DNA of 64,000 bases, taken from NCBI GenBank assembly GCA_963210315.1, contig OY723246.1, positions 1,054,001 through 1,118,000 of the forward strand, given 5' to 3'. The notes under the pieces are model-generated. The model did not search any database and had not been told where the DNA came from. It saw nothing but the letters and a program-made list of their open reading frames with translations. Made by a program: the position numbers and the translations under genes. This stretch comes from Rhynchopus euleeides. Lineage: Eukaryota; Euglenozoa; Diplonemea; Diplonemida; Diplonemidae. This document shows, in pieces, positions 31,401-42,326 of the stretch (its first letter is position 1; each line of letters begins with the position of its first letter).

Positions 31401-31659
31401 CGTGAAAAGAATGCCAAAAGCGACAGCGAACTTGAAATTGAATTTTTGAAATCATTTTTCTCGTCTTTTTTTTTGTGATGGCCCCGGCCAGGCCTGTGCC
31501 TAAGTCGGATGTAGATGTAAGGGTCGGCCTCAGGGAAAAAAAGTTCCCACTTTTTTCTTCCCATATTTTTGGTAGGGGGTTTTTTGGGGGTTTTTAGGAT
31601 TCTTTTTGGGGGGGGGGATATGCCTGGCCTTTTTTGGGCACGCTCCGCACCCCCGCTGA

Positions 31660-31800
31660 CGCGGGTGCTGTGCTGAGTGCCGTCCTGCAGCTGCTCGCGA
31701 CCACGGTGCCCGTGGTCGCGGGTGGCTGTTTGGGCACTTCCAAGTTATTGTACAGCCTCCGTGAATAATCGGAGGCTGTGCAAGAACTCGGAAGTGACGA
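31660..31800. repeat. cluster of perfect hairpins
   Basis: CGCGACCACGG pairs with CCGTGGTCGCG around 31687-31712. Then ACAGCCTCCG pairs with CGGAGGCTGT (31751-31778), nested in the outer arms CACTTCC and GGAAGTG (about 31736-31797). The nested layout could be an RNA structure or an element end. No gene is seen. Confidence 0.6.
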
Positions 31801-31867
31801 CGAAGACGAGGCCACGGGCGACCTCCCACGGGATGGCATCGACCAGAGGCTTGCTCTCGAGCTCAAA

Positions 31868-32095
31868 CCAACAGATGTTCACTACCGTGGCCTCCGGCGG
31901 CTGGGGGGCTCCGCCCCCCAGACCCCCCTGTGGCGTGTCTTTGCGCGACAATTAATCGTCCCCCCATGCGACATGTGCTATCTGTCAGTTGTGTTGTACT
32001 TGAGCGTATGCGACTATGGAGCCAGGCCAACGGACGTTCGCTACCGTGGCCTCCGGCGGCTGGGGGGCTCCGCCCCCCAGACCCCCCTGTGGCTT
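31868..32095. repeat. two copies of the GGGGGGCTCCGCCCCCC hairpin block
   Basis: The block CTACCGTGGCCTCCGGCGGC, then a hairpin and CAGACCCCCC, occurs at 31881-31930 and 32041-32090. The same block is found twice in each family K element (8351, 8530, 57137, 57310), which links this stretch to a degraded K relative. Confidence 0.8.
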
Positions 32096-33587
32096 GTGCC
32101 TGGTCTTGGAGCCAATTCCTTGCGCGTACGGGGCTGTGGCATATCGGTTCCAGCACCCTCGCGGGAGGCTCCCATATCAGGCGAGATCCTGTAAAACAAA
32201 ACGCAAAAAAAGGAGACCCCCAGCCCAGCTGTGAATTGGTTGTGTGCAAATGCAGCAAAAGAACGTGTTTTCGCGCTGAAATACCGTGTTCTGGGCTAAA
32301 AAAAGGGGCCAGCGCCGAAGGAAAAAAAGTGGGGAAAAAGTTGGGTGTAAACTCTCATTTTTGACGATTTTTGGCCATATTTAGGCACAGGCCTGGCCCC
32401 GGCCACCGCCAGTCCTGGGTGGGGAGGGGTGTGCTTTTTTTGGGAGACGGGTGTCACCCAAAGGCGCCACACACACACACGCGCGCCATGCGTGGGTGCA
32501 ATGGACACATGGTTCTGCCTTAAAATGCGTTCATCACATCCGCACATCCCTGCCTGCTACACCGCAGCGTTGGTTCAATGCAGAACTTTTTACGGGTTTC
32601 GAGCTGCGAAGAAATTCGAAGTGAAGTCGTGAAGGGGAACGAAGGAACAAATGCAGGGTCTGGGAGGGGGGGGCCGAGTCGGTGGGATCAACACCATTAC
32701 CACACCCTTTTTTCACACACAACAAGAAGAAAGCTTGTCAGTGAAAAAGATAGTTGGCAGCGCTTTGGGTGACAAACACAATCTACCTTGCCTTGTTGCT
32801 ATGACTGTGCGCACACTCACACCAACCTTCATCAGGCAAACCACGTGGGAGGCCTTCGCTCTGTGCCACTGTGGGGCAAACTGTGTCACTTTGCGTGTGA
32901 GGCGGCTCACCATTCCTCACTTCTCTGCATTTCTGAGCGAAGGCCCCCGTGAGGTTTGTTCACCCGGGTTTGGCGCACAAACAACGCCTTATCTTTTTTC
33001 CCACAGGGCATTCACACCGCCTTGCCTTGCAAGTGCGTGCTCAGCAGACAAGGGGACATTCCTCCGTTGGCACGTCTCGCCCAGTGGGATGGAACGGCTC
33101 CATCCACGGGTGACCACGATGACCCAACACTGCAACAAGAATACGTGCCAAACGGGTGAGGGGGTGGGGTGGGTGGTATGAGAAGCTGTGTTTGAAACCG
33201 CATTTTTTGCACAGCTTCTGACAAGGCGCGCCGTGCCTCGCTCAAACGCGGCAGGAGATTTGGTGGGGAACATGGGGGGAGGGGGGTGTTTTTTTTTGGG
33301 AACTGCCGTTGGAAAGGCCTGACACGAGGCAGTCATAGATAAAAGTGCGTGCCCTCTCCCCGCCCAAGCTTGTGGATCTGTTTCTGCGTATGACCACCCC
33401 ACAACCCACCCACACCCTTCCGTTGTTCTATTAAGTTCCGTATCTTATCTGTGTGCTGTCCCATGGTCCTACCCAGCCTCACTGCCATCACCATCTCACC
33501 CCGTGGCTGCTCGAGGGTGTTGGGAGACTTGTCTTACCTCCATTTTCGACAATCACATTTCCCACCACCCCCCCCTGGCCCCCTGGG

Positions 33588-33655
33588 CCTGTGCAACCTG
33601 CATAACGAGTGAAGGGGAGGGGGGTCAAACTCTGTGCTTCCATTATTTACTACCC
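33588..33655 (+). repeat. dispersed repeat P, copy
   Basis: CAACCTGCATAACGAGTGAA followed by a G/C-rich version of the usual tail. Confidence 0.65.
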
Positions 33656-33810
33656 CCCCGCCCCACTCGCTGGGCCTGTGCAAGGGCGATCCATTTCCAA
33701 TTCCAACCAAAAAAAATACCAGGTGAGCTTGTAACGCCAGTCCCTCCCACCGGGGGCTGTAAGAAGTACTGTCAAAAGTTGTTCAAATCGGTTCAAAGGA
33801 GGGGGGGGGG

Positions 33811-33945
33811 GGGAGGGTCTTCGCGAGCCGGTAACCTCCGGCAGGCACTGTTTGGTGTTTTGAATGAAGATAGGGAACTGCACAAAAAAATGCACTGACT
33901 TGCACTGGCTGTCTGCTTTTCTATACCGTTCGCGAAGACTCCCTC
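33811..33945. mobile_element. diverged family D-like MITE
   Basis: The ends GGGAGGGTCTTCGCGA and TCGCGAAGACTCCCTC are inverted repeats like those of the 108-bp MITEs, but the 135-bp interior is unrelated. The target duplication is not readable in the flanking G run. Confidence 0.6.
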
Positions 33946-35897
33946 GGCCCGTCTGTCGCCAAATTTGGTGACTGCCCCCGACAACTTGATAACATGTTGA
34001 TTGAATCTGACGCCACAGTCTGGCATCAGATTTGCTGGTCGTCGGCATCACAGATAAAGTCCCGGTGATGCCCTCCAGGTGCGACGAACACGGCCAAAAA
34101 TCGTTCAAATCGTTCAAAGTGTCTGCGGCTTGTCTCTGACCGCACCGCAACACTTTCTCTCAGACATATTTTCTTCGGCGGTATTATTCTAAACTCTCAA
34201 ACGTTGTTCGCCCCACCCACACCCACACCCACCAACTGACCTGTGGTTCCGTTGGTGGTACTGTTGTCTGTCGATTTGGCTTCCCCCCCTCCCCCCTGCC
34301 ACCACGGAAGGTTGCAGTCCGCTGTGCATTGCATGCGTCGTGACAGTGATCACGCCGTGAAATCAGCTCGCTCTTTACTAGTTTCGAGGGACGAATTGGA
34401 GTGAAGCTGCGAAATTATCACAGGAAACCGCACGGGGTAACGGATAGCTAGGGGCCACACCGCCTCCACACCGCCTTGAGATGCAGAGAGTGTGCGCCCG
34501 GCAGAAAAGTAGATTGGTGATGTTTCTTTGCAAATATGCTGGGCACTGCCCGCTCCTCCCCTGTAGCGGAAGGAGGAAAGGGGTACGCTTCTATTTTTCG
34601 CCGCGTACAAACACACAAACACTGTGGTCACAATTGTGAACCATGTGCAAACAATGAATGCCTTCCTGTCCGTTCTGACTTGGAAAAATATGAGCCACCC
34701 ATGTGGTGTTCGCACAGCTTGCTGCGCCCTGTGAGCGACAACCAGCGGTGCTGCCGCTTGAGAGGTGTCTTTGCGGGGACCTTCTGTGCTGTCACTTTTT
34801 GGCACGTTGGCTTGCCGATATGCCACCCGTCCCCACGCCCACCGGAACAAGTGCCGTGAGCTTCTTTTGCTATACCCTGGTGGGCGCAACAATCTATATG
34901 CCAGATGGGGGGTGGGTGGGGGTGTCAAGCTGAAGGCAAAACAGCTTTTTAGGCGTTCGAAACGAGTGGTGGTGGGAGGCATCCGTGATATGATTTGGTG
35001 ACCCCGAATACCCCCCCCCCCTCACCACCCCCCCTTCCGTGTGGATTTTTAATACCGTGGAACAATCAATTCTACATTCTACTCTTTACCCCCCCCCACC
35101 CTTTCTCCCGTTGTGCATTGATCTGCCTTGTACAACATATCTGGTGTAGTGACTACAAAAAGGACTAACATTGCGAGAAGGTGCTGGGAGATTTACTTTT
35201 TCATTCCCTCTCGACGATCAAAAACCCCCCACCCTTTCACGACGCATAAACTGTGCAATGTTGAGGGGGGGGGGGGTGTCAGGGGCACCGGGCATTGTTG
35301 CCGGGCTTGGCGCACAAGCACCAGCGTTATCTTTCTGAATCATATTATTATGTTGGGGGGGGGGTGTGTGTCACCTTCGATCCCCCCTTGTTCACTACAC
35401 ATGCCAAAGGAGACGCCCTTTTTTTTGATACTGCAGCAGGGCTCCTGTCAGTGCCAATAAGATAGTAGGCAGCGCTTTGGGCAACAAATCCAACCTCCTC
35501 CTACAACAACAGCCTTATATTTTTTGGGAAACAAAACGAGCCGATTGTCCCTCCCCGAAGCTTGCGAAGGCCCGTGGGTGGGAGTGGGGGAGGAGGGGGA
35601 AGAGCAGGAGGAGGGATGAGGGGGGGGGGGATGTTGTCATTAAATCAAACGCAGTTCCCGTGTCCCCTCATCCTGTCTCCCCAGTTGGTGGCTCTTGTTG
35701 AGGAGACTGTTTAACCTCGTGCGATACTCATTGATCTCTCTCTCTTTTTGTCTGACAGCCAGGAACGATTCAAAACACTGGCATCGCCACATTGCGTCAG
35801 GGATTCTTCTTCTTCTTCTTCCTCTTATCCTTCATCTGCGACAGTGCAACAACAGTTGTTGTCCAACCCCCCTTCCCCACCATCCCACCCCCACCCC

Positions 35898-36000
35898 TGC
35901 CGCACAGGCCAAGTATATCACTGGATCTCAGACACGACCTGCATAACGAGTGAAGGGAGATCATTCTTGTGCTCCCTTTTACTTCTATTTCAATACCCCA
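35898..36000 (+). repeat. dispersed repeat P, good copy
   Basis: ACTGGATCTCAGACACGACC, then TGCATAACGAGTGAAGGGAG and a pyrimidine-rich tail with TACTTCTATTTCAATACCCC. Confidence 0.75.
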
Positions 36001-37737
36001 CCCACCCCCCTGCCTTTCGGCAAACGGGCTGCTGTATCTGAGGCACCAGGCATGCTTTGCCCCCACACCACACGCGAGGGGCTGAACGAAACAACCTCAC
36101 CCCCAACCGCATTCGGGAAAATCAGTTCTGCGGATGGATTTTGGTCACACCACACGGTGGATCCATGCTCACTGGGTGGGGGTGGGGGTGTGTAAAATAT
36201 TTGTGCATGTGGCGGTGCGCAGCGAAGGGCCTCTCTTTGCTTTGCCCAGGGATGAGCCGTTCATATATTTCCATTCCTCTGTTGAGGATCAATCGCCATC
36301 CGCTGTGTGCTGTGTTTTCTTGTTTTTGCGCCGGGATTTTTAATACAGCTTTAGCTGTACGTTTTGGGGGGTCGGGGTGGGGTGGGTGGTGACCACAGTT
36401 TCCACCTGCACGGGTCTCTCACTGACGGTCAGCAGCAGACCAGCATGCACACGAGGGACACAGCGGCTGTGCTCACAACAGTGTTGAGCAGTTCCGCGGA
36501 CCGGCCCCACGTGCCCCACTCCCCCGTGGTTGTAACCTTGCAAACCATGGTGTGTGTTGTGCATGGTGTGTGTTGTGCAACTCAGCAGGGGGTGGACTGT
36601 GTGGGCAGTGATGGCGTCTGTGTGCCTTCTGTAAGCGCTTTGCTCCAAAGGCGCTTCACTTCAGCACAAAGAGAAGAAATTCGACATGTTTTGCCTCCAG
36701 TATGGTGCAGGTGAGCCTGTTGAGATGGCTCGACAAAATTCCAAGGAAAAAAATACGTCAATGGGACAGATCAAGCTTGCTTGTGATTGTCGACACCAAA
36801 AAAAAATACGCTCCCAAACAATTGGGCAGGTTTGTGAATAAACTATCCGAGCATCATCCACCACCCCAACACACACACACCCCTGGTGGTAATGCTACTG
36901 CATACCTCCCCAGGCCACACACCCTCCCTCCCTCCCCCACATCCAACCGGAACAAAAAAATCATCCCCACGCTCTCGACCCATGCATTTCCGCCACTTTC
37001 CCTTCGCAGCTGAAGATTAGCCAGAGATTGGACCATTCGAACAATACTTTGAGCCGTGCCCGTCTCGGGATGGTGTCTATGCATTCTGACTTGAGCTCCA
37101 GAAATTATTCCCCGCCGAGCCCAGTCCATCCCAGCCCCACGTCACTTACCACAGGCCGCCAGGCGCGTCAGCGTCGGCGACCGCCCGCCCCCAGTCTGAG
37201 AGGCATCAGCCGAATCTCGGTGGAGGCGGGCACAAAACAAAAGGGAGAGTCGTCACTGTGCATATCAGCACGGTCCCGCCCTCTGTGCCAGACCAACACA
37301 CCACCAAAGGAAAAGAGGAAGAGGCGACGTAAGGCAATGCCTCCGTGCGGCCAGGAGAACACGAAATAGCGACCCCCTCTACGGGGAATGCTACGAGCAC
37401 GGCCAAAAATCGTTCAAATCGTTCAATTACCGCAAAAAAATCAGGGGCGGGAAGGGAGCAAAGTGGAGAAGGTGTGTGTGTGTGTGTGTGTCTCGAGCGT
37501 GCCTCCGTTTTTTTCACCCAATACGCAACACAAAGGCCGATCCATAACACCTCTCGTGAGGATCCCAGAAACTGCCTTTTTTTCACTCATGCATCGTGGA
37601 GGGGGGGAAGGCGGGGGGGGGGGGGGGGGGAAGAGATTGGGAGACTGCGCACAAAGTCACCCGCTCTCCCCCATCGGCCAACTGTATGGTGCGCGTGGGC
37701 GTCAAAAATGCTGCACGGTGGACTCCCGCACGTCGGG

Positions 37738-37940
37738 GTAGACCCTTTTGGGATGTCGGAAAAGCGGGGGTCTGACGAGGGTCCGACCCCCGCGAGCGGG
37801 GGTATGGACCGCGCTATCGGGGGTCGTCTGGGCACCAAAAATAGGCAGTGCAGACTCCCGATATCAGAGGTCCAGACCCCCGATAGCGGGGGTCGCTATG
37901 ACCCCCGCCCCAGACCCCCGCTCCAGGGGGGTCAGCCTCG
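37738..37940. repeat. palindrome island, word GACCCCCGATAGCGGGGGTC
   Basis: Repeats ACCCCCGCGAGCGGGGGT, GACCCCCGATAGCGGGGGTC and variants in both orientations, interleaved with the near-palindrome ACTCCCGATATCAGAGGT. No gene is present. Confidence 0.8.
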
Positions 37941-38392
37941 ATCCACGTCTTTCCAACCAAAACCAGCCTCATGCATTTCCAGCCAACGATTAGAAGACAC
38001 CGCAAAAAAAATCGAGAGTGTTTTTTTTTGTGTGAGTGAACAAATTTGAACAAATAAAACCAATTGAACAGGAAAGCGCAGTAAAACAAACCAGGCAGGG
38101 GGCGGTGGGGTGTGTGTATGTGCGTATGAGAAAACGTCACACCTGTGACCTGAAGATGTTCCGTTTTCCTGAGTGCCGTTTTGTTGGAAGGGCAGAGCTA
38201 CAGCGAGAGAGCGGGGTGGGCCACCTCACAACAAAACTGGCCGAAACAGTTCGACACACAATATTAACACAGGGCGAATCCCTCACGCCCTCCTGTGTGC
38301 CGCACCCCTCCGGTATCGGATCAGCATGGCTGTATGGAAATTTTGGCACCCATTCAGCAACACGGCAAAAATCCCATAGCAAAACAAACTTG

Positions 38393-38984
38393 TTATAATC
38401 ATGGTTTGACAAGCCGCTTAAGAATCTTGTTGGATTCTTATGGATTCTTACGCTTATTGGCTCCGAATACTTACGAAAAAAAGCCAAGAATTCTTACGAT
38501 AAGCCGTCAAATATTATAAGACTTGTAAGAATCTGAGAAAGTCTTATAAGATTTTGGGAAAATCTCATAAGATTCTTGTAAGATTCCGGAAAATTCTTGC
38601 CAGAAATCCGATAAGTCTTATAAGACTTACGGATTTTTCCGATAAGATTTGTAAGTCTTATAAGATTTTTGGTAAGGGGGGCCCTCGCTACCAAGTGTGA
38701 CTGAGTGAGAAAAAGTGAGAAGTCAGCCATGTTTGGCTGAAAACTGACGACTCGTGACTCACAGTGACTCGTAGCGAGGGCCCCCAAGATAAAAAAATCT
38801 TATAAGATTTTCCGTAAGCCTGATAAGAATCCGTAAGATTTTTATAAGACTTATAAGAATCCGTAAGATTCTTATAAGTCTTATAAGATTTCCATAAGAT
38901 TTCCGTAAGTCTTATAAGACTTACAAATCTTACGGAATAAGCGTAAAAATAAGTAAGTCTTATGTCAAACCATGTATTATAATG
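38393..38984. mobile_element. palindrome-filled element, 8-bp TSD, with nested family C MITE
   Basis: The subterminal ends CATGGTTTGACA and TGTCAAACCATG (38400 and 38962) are inverted repeats, extending outward into TTATAAT on both sides. CAAACTTG lies at 38385-38392 and 38985-38992. The interior is hundreds of bases of CTTATAAG, AAGATTCTTA, TCCGTAAG and GGATTCTTA variants, all self-complementary. A 109-bp MITE at 38677-38785 (TSD AAG) sits inside. No coding content. An 8-bp duplication would suit a hAT enzyme (inference). Confidence 0.8.
38677..38785. mobile_element. 109-bp MITE (family C), TSD AAG
   Basis: AAG at 38674-38676 and 38786-38788; termini GGGGGCCCTCGCTACC and GTAGCGAGGGCCCCC. 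The interior matches the 9124-9232 variant in opposite orientation. Confidence 0.92.
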
Positions 38985-39059
38985 CAAACTTGCTGCCTTG
39001 CCCACTCACTCAGAGAGATTCCCCAGGTGCGGCAACCCACTCCACCTCCCCCCCGACCC

Positions 39060-39135
39060 TCTCCTGCATAACGAGTGAAGGGAGATCATTTTTGTGCTCC
39101 CTTCTACTTCTATTTCACTACCCCTCCCGACCCTC
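39060..39135 (+). repeat. dispersed repeat P, copy
   Basis: CTGCATAACGAGTGAAGGGA followed by TACTTCTATTTCACTACCCC. Confidence 0.75.
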
Positions 39136-39849
39136 TCCAGATTGTGTGTGCGTGTAATAGCCACACGTGATTTCGATTGTGTCGGCCATTGTTGACAACA
39201 TGACATACAGTAGCGGGAAGGGGTTCGTTTTTAGATGAAATGGATGGCGCGATTCGATAGTGCGGTCTGCCCTTCAGGAGGTGCCCAGCATGACAAAACA
39301 TCCGCTGTGTGTTGGGGGTGGGGGGGTGTGGGGGAGGGATGAGGTATAATACTTAGCTGCAGTATCCACCACACGTGTTAGTATAGCGGTGCAGCCACTG
39401 CGCCACCCCACCGCCACCTTTGTTGGGTTGAAAGAAGGTGGGAAGCACTGTTGGGTTTGGGCAGGGGGATCGCCTCCTGCAACACCACCATGGCCCCATC
39501 CACCGCCAACTCCCCAAACCCCCCCCCTCCCCCGTGTGTGTTCCGTTGTTTTTAAACAACCGAAATAACTTGCTGCGCCCCTTCCCTGCTTGCATGTCGT
39601 GCGGCAGACAGCAGCGAAGAAAACGGGTGGGGGTGGGGTGGAGAGGAGGCGAGGCACGCGCAAAAAAAAAAGAAGAAAAAAAAAGCGCGCCATAAAAATT
39701 TACCTTTCTGAAGGGTGCAATTCGACAAATGTGCCCTCCTGCTGCTAACTACGTTGTTCGTTGTTTGGCGTGGGCTGCTGTCTTAAGACAGTCTTGAGAT
39801 CTCTGCTGGCCACCCCCACCCCACCCCACCCCCCCATTTGCCCCCCCTT

Positions 39850-39945
39850 GTGGATTTCAGACACAACCTGCATAACGAGTGAAGGGAGATCATTCTTGTG
39901 CTCCCTTCTACTTCTATTTCACTACCCCCCCCCACCCCCCCATTG
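39850..39945 (+). repeat. dispersed repeat P, copy upstream of the small gene
   Basis: ACCTGCATAACGAGTGAAGG then TACTTCTATTTCACTACCCC, about 110 bp before the ATG at 40050. The C-rich tail could contribute to the pyrimidine tract used by that gene. Confidence 0.75.
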
Positions 39946-40049
39946 TGCAGAGATCCGCCTTGTACAGCATACCCGGTGTGGCGGCGGGCACTGCCGCACC
40001 CGCACCCCCTCACCACTACACCACACCACCCACCAACAGGCCGCATCCC

Positions 40050-40628
40050 ATGGAGGCGCGTCCGACGTGGGGATCCGAGGTCCCATCATCGGTGTGTGTG
40101 GTCCGGAGGCTGACCTACGACCAGGCGACATGTGTGTCCATTCCAGGGCGGGGTGGGGTGGCTTCACCCGTGCCTGCGCCCAGCGTGCAGCACCCGCCGC
40201 AGGCTGAGCAAAGACAGCAGGAGCCCACCCCGCAGCCGGCGGTGACGGGTGCTGTGCTGGACAGCATTGTCGAGACGTGCTGTCTTTCCGAAGTGCTCCA
40301 CCGGCTTGAGCCCAGCATACTGCGGAGCTACGCCAGCAGGCACAAGGGTGCTTCTGAACCCTCAGAGTCTTTGGACAGGTGTGCGGCGCTGCGGCACCCC
40401 TATCACATCGTGCGGAAAATCGAAGCCGTTCTCGCCGATCTGGAGGCGAGGGCATGCGAGTTGCGCGTCATGCAGCCCCTCAGGCCCCCTGGCAGCACGG
40501 CACCAAGCCTCTCTGCACCGGGCACGCCGAATGCGGGGCTGTCTGCTGGTGGGGCGGCGCCTGTCCGGCCCTCTATCGCAGGCACGATCGCGACGCCCAC
40601 GCTCCCCAGTCCCCCGAGGATGTGGTAG
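40050..40628 (+). CDS. hypothetical protein, 192 residues
   Basis: Starts at ATG in the context CATCCCATGG, ten bases after CACCAACAG at 40031-40039, the same acceptor-then-ATG spacing as other genes here. The chain begins MEARPTWGSEVPSSVCVVRR. It has a Pro/Gln-rich linker (about 40-65), a charged helical middle (VLDSIVETCCLSEVLHRLEP, then HPYHIVRKIEAVLADLEAR) at about 68-150, and a Pro/Ser/Ala-rich tail. Codon choice is GC3-rich like the established genes. I recognise no family. The helical middle suggests a small protein-interaction module. It could be an exon of a larger gene, or a chance frame, but the composition argues for coding. Confidence 0.5.
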   Translation: MEARPTWGSEVPSSVCVVRRLTYDQATCVSIPGRGGVASPVPAPSVQHPPQAEQRQQEPTPQPAVTGAVLDSIVETCCLSEVLHRLEPSILRSYASRHKGASEPSESLDRCAALRHPYHIVRKIEAVLADLEARACELRVMQPLRPPGSTAPSLSAPGTPNAGLSAGGAAPVRPSIAGTIATPTLPSPPRMW

Positions 40629-41293
40629 TGGGCCCTGGTGGCAGCGGTGTTGGGGGGAGTTGGCAGCCGAAACAAAATAAGTCCTGGCCATTCTGCCCGC
40701 CCCTCCACCGGGCATATTGTAGGTGTTCGGTTTGATATATACCGTGTTGCTGACATGCAAACGCTGTTCTGCAAATAGGGTGGGCCCGCGGAGTGTACAC
40801 GCCACACCACTGCCTGATCACAATATACACGTTTCTTCGCGCGCCTGTGTGAGTCGAAAAGCCACATCATAGACAGGCATCAGCCAGACGTAATCCACCT
40901 AGCCCGGACTTTATTCAGGCTAAAGTGTAGAAACGACAACGCACCAAATCACCAATGCAAGTCTCCGCACCAACTCTCCCCTCTCACCACACACACACCA
41001 TTCTAGCGTACGAAGCGTTTGTTTCTACCTAAACTGCACCCCCTCCCACCTATCTAGAGAACATGAGTGTAGATGATGTAGAGTATGAAAAAGTGTCGCG
41101 CTGCGTGTCAGTACCTTCCCTCCTCGCCCCCCGCCCCCCTCCCCCTACTCCCCCCACCCCTTCAGCCGAACAACACGGGCTTCTTTTGGGTTGAGAGTTC
41201 TGCGTGGGCGGGCACACCTTCACAACCTGTCTTGTTGAATTGCATTGTTGTTGACTGTACGCACGCAGGCACACCGGCGAAAGGGCACGGCCA

Positions 41294-41322
41294 GCATCGG
41301 TGTTTTAATGAAACACCGATGC
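41294..41322. terminator. perfect 12-bp stem, 5-base loop hairpin
   Basis: GCATCGGTGTTT pairs with AAACACCGATGC around the loop TAATG. It stands alone between two genes. It could be an RNA processing signal or a remnant of a palindromic element; calling it a terminator is only a guess. Confidence 0.3.
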
Positions 41323-42009
41323 CGGTTGCGAAAAAAAGATCATCCATCTTTTCAAGCGGATCACCCGTCACTGCCAACCCTCACCCCACCCCACAACCCA
41401 GCAGAGGGGCGAGGTGACGTCCAACACCACCCCCACACACACCGCCCCAAGTGAAGGGAGTTTGACTCTCTCGACTTCACTGCCCCACTACCCCCCCTTG
41501 CTACCGTCCAGCTCTGGTCCGATTACACGTTCGTTATCTTTTTTTTTCTCGTCTGCTGCTGTGCCGACGGCGTACAACGTTACGCGGGCACCCGCCACAC
41601 AGGCACAGATACCCCCTCCCCCTTCCCCTTCTCCCCCAGTGGAAAGGGCGTGATTGAATTTTACACAATTCGGTTCACTTCTCTCTGCAGAGTTTCACAC
41701 CCGCTTCTCTCCATCAAGTGATTGACAGCGTGCCGTGCTGGCGTGCTGCTCACCCCCACCACCACCACCACCACTACCACCGCCCCCCCCCCCCCTCTCT
41801 CTCTTCTACTTCACTACCACCTCCCCCCCCCCCCCCGTTCTCTATCCCTCTTGAGAAACAATCTATTCACAAACACAGACACACCATCTCCCCCCCCCCC
41901 TCCCCCTTGTTGACACAGGCCGAGCACAGCAACTAGGATCTCGGACACTACCCAGGTCGACACCCCCCCTCCCCCCCCCTCCCTCTCTCTCTCTCCCTTC
42001 TTTCTATTT

Positions 42010-42244
<235 letters not shown>

Positions 42245-42326
42245 CTTTACTCCTCTCTACCTTGTCACCCCCTCCCCCCCCCCCCTTGCTGCGGGGTGAG
42301 GGTGAGGGGGTGGGGGGGGGGGGTGA

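Larger units (their letters stand above)
32100..38384. other. long intergenic region, no supported gene
   Basis: Apart from the repeats listed separately (33588, 33811, 35898, 37738) I see no gene: open frames are short, Pro/His/Gly-rich and lack family motifs. Short dispersed words recur, e.g. GGCAGCGCTTTGGG at 32757 and 35472, TTTGGCGCACAA at 32969, and GTGACTACAAAAAGGAC at 35149 with a relative at 12847. Confidence 0.5.
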
